DNA from: an uncultured Flavobacteriia bacterium
GTDB lineage: Bacteria; Bacteroidota; Bacteroidia; Flavobacteriales_D; Crocinitomicaceae
Direction: 5' to 3'
Length of the DNA: 7,263 nucleotides
NCBI GenBank assembly: GCA_903887095.1
Contig: CAISOQ010000053.1
Span: forward strand, 1 to 7,263
The notes beneath the pieces are model-generated. The model searched no databases. It was given only the letters and a program-made list of their open reading frames with translations, and had not been told where the DNA came from. Of this stretch, positions 1 through 4,797 are shown piece by piece (positions within the stretch are counted from its first letter, which is position 1; every line of letters begins with the position of its first letter). The translations under genes and the position numbers were made by a program.

Positions 1-113
1 CAATGATGAAAGCCAATTATGCATTGACAGATGAAGAGGTAGAACAAGGATATATTTTGACTTGCCAGGCTCATCCAACAAGTGAAGAGTTAATCTTTAG
101 TTTCGATGAATAA
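1..113 (+). CDS. paaE: C-terminal fragment of a PaaE-like ferredoxin-dependent oxidoreductase (1,2-phenylacetyl-CoA epoxidase reductase subunit)
   Basis: This is the 3' end of a gene running off the left edge; the first complete codon is at position 3 and the stop is TAA 111-113, leaving 36 visible residues. The fragment reads MMKANYALTDEEV, then a GYILTCQAHP segment, and ends in SFDE. This matches the end of a plant-type [2Fe-2S] ferredoxin domain: the Cys in LTCQ (fragment residue 21) fits the last of the four cluster ligands, and NYAL..EEV..GY is typical of PaaE/PaaK-type reductases. PaaE passes electrons from NADPH through FAD and the [2Fe-2S] centre to the PaaABCD oxygenase, which epoxidises phenylacetyl-CoA in the cytoplasm. 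The FAD and NAD(P)H domains lie outside the window, so a related ferredoxin reductase with the same tail cannot be excluded. No other paa gene is visible. The next gene starts inside the last codons (8-bp overlap), which suggests co-transcription. Confidence 0.72.
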   Translation, partial: MMKANYALTDEEVEQGYILTCQAHPTSEELIFSFDE

Positions 114-798
114 AAAAACAATTGTAATTGTTGGTGCGAGCAGAGGAATTGGTGCTGAATTAGTAAAACTATTCGCTCAAAACGAAAAGCACAGAGTTAT
201 TGCACTTTCAAGAAACACATCAGAAATGCAACGTCAATTTGAAGGAATTGACAATGTCGATTTTTATTCTTTTGATCTTTCGAAAAACGTTTTTCAGCAG
301 GCAACATCTGTCTTTTCAGACCTGCAAAAAATTGATGTTTTAATAAACAATGCAGGGTATTTGGTCAATAAGCCATTTCCTGAACTCACAGAGGAAGATT
401 TGCAAAAAAGCTACCAAGTAAATGTCATTGGTGTCATTGAAACTGTGCAGGCAGCCTTGCCGACTTTGAATGCAAAAGGAGCACATATTGTGAACATCAG
501 CTCGATGGGAGGTTATCAGGGGACTGTTAAATTTGCTGGACTTACAGCTTACTCCACTTCGAAAGCAGCCGTATGCTCTTTCACAGAACTTTTCGCAGAA
601 GAATATAAAGAGAGTACTATAAAAATGAATTGCCTTTGCTTGGGAGCAGCTCAAACTGAAATGTTAGAAGAGGCATTCCCTGGCTATCAAGCTCCTGTCA
701 GTGCTGAAAAAATGGCCGAATTCATTGCTGATTTTGCCTTAAAGGGACATCAATGGATGAACGGAAAGATTATTCCTGTATCGCTTTCTACTCCTTAA
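106..798 (+). CDS. Short-chain dehydrogenase/reductase (SDR family oxidoreductase)
   Basis: This is a 230-residue, complete classical SDR, slightly short for the family (usually about 240-260). The Rossmann nucleotide-binding motif GASRGIG is at residues 10-16, NNAG at 81-84, the structural/catalytic Asn at 106 (YQVNVIG), the Ser pair at 132-133 (NISS), and the catalytic YSTSK at 149-153. Between the Ser pair and Tyr there are about three more residues than usual. Arg at position 36 (ALSRN), after the second beta strand, would suit NADP(H), but this is an inference. The substrate cannot be read from the sequence. Cytoplasmic; no signal peptide. The start ATG lies in the sequence ATGAATAA shared with the end of the upstream reductase gene, so translation is probably coupled. 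The neighbour suggests an oxidation/reduction step in the same operon, perhaps near phenylacetate catabolism, but this is weak. The stop overlaps an ATG (TAATG) that opens only an 11-codon frame. Confidence 0.93.
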   Translation: MNKKTIVIVGASRGIGAELVKLFAQNEKHRVIALSRNTSEMQRQFEGIDNVDFYSFDLSKNVFQQATSVFSDLQKIDVLINNAGYLVNKPFPELTEEDLQKSYQVNVIGVIETVQAALPTLNAKGAHIVNISSMGGYQGTVKFAGLTAYSTSKAAVCSFTELFAEEYKESTIKMNCLCLGAAQTEMLEEAFPGYQAPVSAEKMAEFIADFALKGHQWMNGKIIPVSLSTP

Positions 799-836
799 TG
801 TTACTTTTTGTTTATTGTGCATTTTCAGAATAAAAA

Positions 837-1406
837 TTGTTTCGAAAGAAGAAAAATACAGCAGAATTGAGTGAGAGCGAAATCATCGCACTTGCCAAAG
901 AAGATGCGCATTATTTCGGACAATTATACCAAAGGTATTTCGATGTTATTTTCCGCTTTATTTATAAGCGTCTTGGCGGGAATGTAGATGATGCGGGCGA
1001 CCTTAGCCAGCAAACGTTTATAAAAGCAATGGCGAATATTCAGAAATACGAAGACCGCGGACTTTCATTCTCTTCTTGGTTATTTCGTATTGCCCAAAAC
1101 GAGGTGAATATGTTCTTCAGAAAACAGAAAAATGCTTATTCAGTTGAAATTGAAGAACGCAAACTAACTGGGTTGTTTGATGAAGCACAGATCACTGGAT
1201 ATATGTCTGTGGATGATCAGGAACAATTGGTGCAGTTATTAAATGAACTTGAACAAGAGCAACTCGACCTAGTTGAATTGCGTTTTTTTCAAGAAATGAG
1301 CTTCAAGGAGATTGCCGACATCTACAATATCACCGAAGCAAATGCAAAAATGCGTGTTTATCGCATTCTTGAAAAATTAAACAAGAAATGGAGTGAAAAA
1401 AAATGA
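837..1406 (+). CDS. ECF-type RNA polymerase sigma factor (sigma-70 family) with a TTG start
   Basis: This is a 189-residue sigma factor with only regions 2 and 4, the usual ECF layout and length. Region 2 covers about residues 25-98: FGQLYQRYFDVIFRFIYKRL (2.1), DDAGDLSQQTFIKAM (2.2, core-polymerase binding) and SSWLFRIAQNEVNMFFRK (2.3/2.4, -10 recognition). Region 4 covers about 126-185, with the helix-turn-helix in SFKEIADIYNITEANAKMRV reading the -35 element. It would direct RNA polymerase to a small, unknown regulon. The frame has a TAA at 831-833, two codons before TTG 837, and the first in-frame ATG is at residue 65, inside region 2. The start must therefore be non-ATG: TTG 837, or TTG 867 (residue 11), which would still keep region 2. 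No Shine-Dalgarno is seen. The 38-bp gap from the SDR gene allows read-through, and no good promoter was found in the gap. It overlaps the next gene by ATGA. Confidence 0.92.
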   Translation: MFRKKKNTAELSESEIIALAKEDAHYFGQLYQRYFDVIFRFIYKRLGGNVDDAGDLSQQTFIKAMANIQKYEDRGLSFSSWLFRIAQNEVNMFFRKQKNAYSVEIEERKLTGLFDEAQITGYMSVDDQEQLVQLLNELEQEQLDLVELRFFQEMSFKEIADIYNITEANAKMRVYRILEKLNKKWSEKK

Positions 1407-1609
1407 GAAAATTCTCCGTCAATAGAACCAATAAAAAAATCGAACCTACAAAGGTTCAAATAGATCGTTACAAAGATTTTTCTCAAATCTATAAGGATTA
1501 CACATTGCTTACAAAGCGTGGGAAGCGACCTATTTATCAAGATCCTAAGCTTTACCTGCTTTTCCTTTTGATAGTAATCGTTATGTTCTTAATATTAAGC
1601 GCTGAATAA
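1403..1609 (+). CDS. Small single-pass membrane protein coupled to the ECF sigma factor; function unknown
   Basis: The 68-residue product has a basic, hydrophilic N-terminal part (about 1-48, with the stretch KRGKRPIYQDPK just before the membrane) and one hydrophobic span at about 50-66, ending only a few residues before the stop. By the positive-inside rule the N-terminal part should face the cytoplasm, as in a tail-anchored protein. The ATG overlaps the sigma-factor stop (ATGA). A GGAG lies nine bases upstream, which is unusual here because other starts in the window lack one. The overlap supports co-expression with, and possibly control of, the sigma factor, since anti-sigma factors are often encoded in this position. 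However, no zinc-finger HxxxCxxC motif or known anti-sigma domain can be seen, so that role is only a suggestion. The gene ends 7 bp from the convergent secreted-protein gene, with no convincing terminator between them. Confidence 0.8.
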   Translation: MRKFSVNRTNKKIEPTKVQIDRYKDFSQIYKDYTLLTKRGKRPIYQDPKLYLLFLLIVIVMFLILSAE

Positions 1610-1616
1610 CCAAGTA

Positions 1617-3440
1617 TCATTTAATAACCATGAGTGGTTTTGATGAAGAAAAATGGTCTATGCTCAAATAATAAAGTCCATTCACCAAATCATTACCGCT
1701 AACAAGTATGACATTTGCACCTTTTTCAATTTGCTGTTGCCAGGACATTTTAGCCACACCTGTTGCATCGAACAAATGAAAAGTTGTCAATTGAGAGTCT
1801 GCGGTGTATAATTCAATGTAAAAATCCCCCTGAATTGGATTTGGATAAACGTTAACATTAAAGTTTTTTGCATTGCAATTGATACTAATCGGATTGTATG
1901 TTTTTTTATTTCCGTCCAGATCTTCTTGCACGATGCGGTAATACGTCGACGATCCTTGATTCGAAAGTTCGTCCGTTGCGTGATAGGTTCGCATTTCAGC
2001 ACTCGTGCCTATGTCTTCAATTACATCAGCGATTGACCATTCCAATCCATCTAAACTTTTTTCTAGTGTATACGAAAAAATGCTGTTTTCACCTGCCATC
2101 GTCCATTCTAACTGAACCTCTTCTTCGTTACAGTCAGCGTTAAATGAAATCATTTCTGTTGGCAATGATGATGAAATGGTTAAATAGAATTTTGCGGCTG
2201 CAGTTTCAAATGAACCAGCAAGCGTCGTAACAGTAAACACACGTGTAGCTATAGTTGCGTTGGAAGAAGTATTTGAATAAACAAATGCATCCAGAAGTGC
2301 TTCATCTTGTGCCAAAGTCATTCCTGAGCCATCACTTTTCACAAAAGTTAAAGTAGACACTCCTCCACTAACTGTTGCTGTAACGGCATATGTAACCCCA
2401 CCGATTTGGATGTTACTAAAAACTTGTCCGTTCGTAAAATTTAAAGGAATAGGTCCACCACTGCTAGCTCCATTAAAGACCAGTAATTCATTTGCTCCAT
2501 CATATATCTGACTTGAAGTAAATGACAGTTTCAAATTATCCAAGGTTGAACCACTAAAAGTAATATTAGCCCCTCCGTATGTGAAGAATGCCGAACTTGG
2601 TGCAATTATGACTGCTGAATTATCCAAACCTGAGGTAACTGTATTCAAATCTAATACCGGCGCAGTATAAGACACGGCTGTTGTAAAGGTTGAACCCGCA
2701 GAAAAGTCAAGGAAAAAATAAGCTGCCCCACTGCCTCCTGACCCTAATTTTGTTACAAATTCTGACAAGTAATCATAAGTCACTCGAACTCTATTTTTTA
2801 CGTCTGTGACATCAATCGTATTGGTAGAAAGAGAGGTTCTAAACTTCGTCAATCCCAAGGTAGAATTGTATGTCATTGATAAATTTGTTGGACTTCCCAA
2901 TTCATAACTCGAGAACCCTCCAAATTCAGCGTATTGATTCGTTCCTGAACTGCCATTACCATCGAGATCATAGGTGTTTAGACGAATATTCTGCAGGGTT
3001 ACTAATGTTCCTGTATTCGTGGAATTATTATACGATCCACCGAGTATAAATTGAATTTTAAACACAGCATATCCACCGCCCGAACCGAAAGAAAACTGAG
3101 GGGAGAAAAAACTTGGAAGATTATTTGCCGCATTCGTTGTTCCTGTATAATCATAGGTCGTAAATGTTGATACATTGCTGAGTTCTTGGGTTCGAACTAT
3201 TGCATCAATTTGCTGGCCTGAAATTGTAATGACATTTTGATATAAAACAATGTCATTTACGGACAGTCCTGATCCAACCTTTGCAGTAATCGTAACTCCA
3301 GCGCCACCCATGCTAATTTGACTATACGAAGCATTGAATATTTGAGTATTCCCATTTAATGCAAAAAAGAAAGTAAACATAAACAAAAAGGCACCGGAGC
3401 TGAGCTTACCAGTCGTCCTTACTTTTTGTTGAGGTTCCAT
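1617..3440 (-). CDS. Secreted protein with fibronectin-III-like module and type A T9SS C-terminal sorting domain
   Basis: The product is 607 residues. Residues 1-33 form a signal peptide: basic start with K6, R8 and K12, hydrophobic core around GAFLFMFTFFFAL, and likely cleavage near residues 30-34. Residues 34-280 are beta-rich, full of Ser/Thr/Gly/Asn, with glycine patches near 118-123 and 232-239; I do not recognise the family. Residues 281-410 look like a cadherin/VCBS-style region, including AFVYSNTSSNATIATRVFTV at 385-404. Residues 427-522 match the fibronectin-like module common in Bacteroidota cargo (LPTEMISFNA, VQLEW, YTLEKSLDG, YYRIVQEDLDG), flanked by C437 and C522, which could pair. 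Residues 525-607 are a type A sorting domain, with VYPNP at 531-535, GLYYLSI at 588-594 and the end MVIK. The protein should cross the inner membrane by Sec and the outer membrane by T9SS, losing its tail and ending at the surface or in the medium. No catalytic motif is visible, so a structural or adhesive role is inferred. Confidence 0.92.
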   Translation of the reverse strand: MEPQQKVRTTGKLSSGAFLFMFTFFFALNGNTQIFNASYSQISMGGAGVTITAKVGSGLSVNDIVLYQNVITISGQQIDAIVRTQELSNVSTFTTYDYTGTTNAANNLPSFFSPQFSFGSGGGYAVFKIQFILGGSYNNSTNTGTLVTLQNIRLNTYDLDGNGSSGTNQYAEFGGFSSYELGSPTNLSMTYNSTLGLTKFRTSLSTNTIDVTDVKNRVRVTYDYLSEFVTKLGSGGSGAAYFFLDFSAGSTFTTAVSYTAPVLDLNTVTSGLDNSAVIIAPSSAFFTYGGANITFSGSTLDNLKLSFTSSQIYDGANELLVFNGASSGGPIPLNFTNGQVFSNIQIGGVTYAVTATVSGGVSTLTFVKSDGSGMTLAQDEALLDAFVYSNTSSNATIATRVFTVTTLAGSFETAAAKFYLTISSSLPTEMISFNADCNEEEVQLEWTMAGENSIFSYTLEKSLDGLEWSIADVIEDIGTSAEMRTYHATDELSNQGSSTYYRIVQEDLDGNKKTYNPISINCNAKNFNVNVYPNPIQGDFYIELYTADSQLTTFHLFDATGVAKMSWQQQIEKGANVILVSGNDLVNGLYYLSIDHFSSSKPLMVIK

Positions 3441-3447
3441 GTCGATT

Positions 3448-3455
3448 CAAATTTA
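3448..3455 (-). promoter_or_regulatory. Possible -7 box just upstream of the T9SS cargo gene
   Basis: The - strand sequence TAAATTTG matches TAnnTTTG exactly and ends 7 nt before the cargo ATG. No TTG lies at the expected -33 distance, and a start site here would leave almost no leader, so this is a weak candidate compared with the one at 3744-3776. Confidence 0.2.
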
Positions 3456-3587
3456 TTCTTCAACGAAGGTCTGACTATCTTGTATGACTTCTTAGGTATA
3501 CTGCGAGAAATATCTTGATTTAAGCAGAACTACGTATTCAAACATGAGTAGATTTAACTTTGATTCCTTGAATTTTCATTCAATGGA

Positions 3588-3607
3588 TTTTCGCACAAAT
3601 GCGAAAA
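3588..3607. repeat. Perfect 8-bp inverted repeat with 4-nt loop
   Basis: TTTTCGCA and TGCGAAAA pair exactly around the loop CAAA, in the middle of the divergent intergenic region. Neither strand has a T-run after the stem, so it is not a typical intrinsic terminator. As DNA, the 20-bp palindrome could bind a dimeric regulator; as RNA, it would be a hairpin in the leader of the - strand cargo transcript if the candidate promoter at 3744-3776 is used. The function is unknown. Confidence 0.55.
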
Positions 3608-3743
3608 CGGATAGAGTGGTATCAACCAAAAAGTTTTTTTTCGGCAGCAGCAGTAGTCGGGCTCTAAATCTTTAAATGCCATAACTACATTCAGTTCTGA
3701 GAAATTACAATTATTAAATTCAACTTCCAAATTTATTTTCAAT

Positions 3744-3776
3744 CAAACCTACATCAGTAATTTATTGTATCTTCAA
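3744..3776 (-). promoter_or_regulatory. Candidate Bacteroidota housekeeping promoter reading toward the T9SS cargo gene
   Basis: On the - strand, TTG (complement of 3774-3776) is followed after 22 bp by TAGGTTTG (complement of 3744-3751). This fits the Flavobacterium-type consensus TTG, 17-23 bp, TAnnTTTG. Transcription would begin near 3738, leaving a leader of about 300 nt before the cargo-gene start at 3440, with the stem-loop 3588-3607 inside it. The motif is short, so a chance match is possible. Confidence 0.35.
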
Positions 3777-3792
3777 TGTGCGTTTACAAACC

Positions 3793-4797
3793 ATGATGCA
3801 AAAGGTAATTCTGATAGTTGTCTTGTTTTTTACAGTTGGAAGATTTTTCTCCCAAGATATTCATTGGTCGCAATTCAACGACATTCCTTTGTTTCAAAAT
3901 CCAGGAAATGCTGGGCATTTTAGTGGTGACTATCGCTTCGTTGCCAATTATAGAAACCAATGGAAAAGCGTAACAATTCCATTTAGTACGTTATCAATTT
4001 CTGCGGATTCCAAAATCTACTCGAATCGAAATGTGGGCTATGGCATTTTGTTTTTTAACGATGTTTCAGGGGATGGAAAACTGAGAACGATTGAAATTCA
4101 AGCAAATGGTTCTTACCTGATTAAATTGTCTAAAGATTCTGTGCATACAATCAGACCTGGTGTCAATTTTGGAATGAATCACCGGCAAGTCAATTGGGAT
4201 CAATTGTATTTTGACAATCAGTTTAATGGGATATCTTTTGATCCAACACTTCCAACAAACGAAAATTTTCAAACGGATCGTAAAACAAACTTCTCAATTG
4301 GAACAGGAGCAGTTTACGAGTATTATCGAAACAAGCGACAAAAAGTAAGTGCTGGAATCGGTTTTTATAATATCAATCGACCGAATCAAGGATTTTACGG
4401 AACTAAAATAAACCGTGACATCCGATTAAACTTATTTGCTAAAGGCCTCTACAAACTTGATGTTGATTGGGATCTTGTTCCTACATTCAACCTTTCTTTG
4501 CAAGGAAAATACCGAGAAGTAGTAGCTGGTTCTTCTATGAAATACACACTCATTGACAAATTGGGGTATTACCGAGCCGTGTATGGTGGTCTGTTTTACC
4601 GTAATCGTGACGCGGCAATTCTGTCTGTTGGAATGGATTATAATGCTTGGTTTGCAGGAATAAGTTACGACATTAATTTTTCAAAATTAGTTCCAGCAAG
4701 CAATGCCCGTGGAGGAATCGAATTTGCTGTTCGTTATATACTCAATCATTTCAAACCGAGTAAATCATTGCATCGCGTATGTCCAGATTATATATAA
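3793..4797 (+). CDS. PorP/SprF family type IX secretion system-associated outer-membrane protein
   Basis: From ATG 3793 the product is 334 residues, the usual size for this family. Residues 1-21 form a signal peptide (hydrophobic VILIVVLFFTVGRFFSQ) followed by DIHWSQF. Family features follow in order: NPGNAG (37-42, usually NPA.AG), YRNQW (53-57), a long series of amphipathic beta strands rich in aromatic residues and glycine, the late RGGIE (306-310) and the terminal CPDYI (330-334), matching the usual RGGFE...CP ending. PorP/SprF proteins are outer-membrane beta-barrels: PorP belongs to the core T9SS, while SprF-like paralogues help export or anchor particular cargo. The family is clear, but core PorP and an accessory paralogue cannot be told apart here; without porK/L/M/N nearby a paralogue is more likely. 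The frame also allows GTG 3778 or ATG 3796; ATG 3793 gives a clean signal peptide. The next gene overlaps by 19 bp. Confidence 0.9.
   Translation: MMQKVILIVVLFFTVGRFFSQDIHWSQFNDIPLFQNPGNAGHFSGDYRFVANYRNQWKSVTIPFSTLSISADSKIYSNRNVGYGILFFNDVSGDGKLRTIEIQANGSYLIKLSKDSVHTIRPGVNFGMNHRQVNWDQLYFDNQFNGISFDPTLPTNENFQTDRKTNFSIGTGAVYEYYRNKRQKVSAGIGFYNINRPNQGFYGTKINRDIRLNLFAKGLYKLDVDWDLVPTFNLSLQGKYREVVAGSSMKYTLIDKLGYYRAVYGGLFYRNRDAAILSVGMDYNAWFAGISYDINFSKLVPASNARGGIEFAVRYILNHFKPSKSLHRVCPDYI

Larger units (their letters stand above)
3441..3792. other. Divergent intergenic region, no convincing gene
   Basis: This 352-bp AT-rich gap separates the - strand T9SS cargo gene from the + strand porP-like gene. It contains a perfect 8-bp stem-loop (3588-3607), two TAnnTTTG boxes reading toward the cargo gene (3448-3455 and 3744-3751) and one reading toward the porP-like gene (TAACTTTG, 3555-3562, without a suitably spaced TTG upstream). 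A - strand open frame at 3554-3742 (62 codons from TTG, or 42 from ATG 3682) has no recognisable motif and is not called as a gene. No RNA gene was recognised. Confidence 0.7.

Noticed and set aside
340..654. 104-codon open frame on the - strand under the SDR gene
   Set aside because: It is antisense to a frame with a full set of SDR catalytic motifs and has no recognisable features of its own.
802..810. TACTTTTTG upstream of the sigma gene as a -7 box
   Set aside because: It has one base too many between TA and TTTG, and no TTG at the -33 distance.
1626..1639. Short hairpin AACCA-TGAG-TGGTT at the convergent gene ends, possibly a terminator
   Set aside because: The stem is only 5 bp with two G-C pairs, the T-run is four bases, and it lies in the last codons of the secreted-protein gene. 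It is too weak to call.
3555..3562. TAACTTTG as a + strand -7 box for the porP-like gene
   Set aside because: The nearest upstream TTG is 37 bp away, outside the accepted spacing, and the box is 230 bp from the gene start. It is probably a chance match.
3554..3742. Open frame of 62 codons on the - strand in the divergent intergenic region
   Set aside because: It begins with TTG immediately beside the candidate -7 box, has no recognisable motif, signal peptide or membrane segment, and its composition looks non-coding. An internal ATG at 3682 gives only 42 codons.
3778..3792. GTG 3778 as the start of the porP-like gene
   Set aside because: It adds five residues (with an Arg) before two consecutive ATG codons. 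The start at ATG 3793 gives a normal short signal peptide, although GTG cannot be fully excluded.
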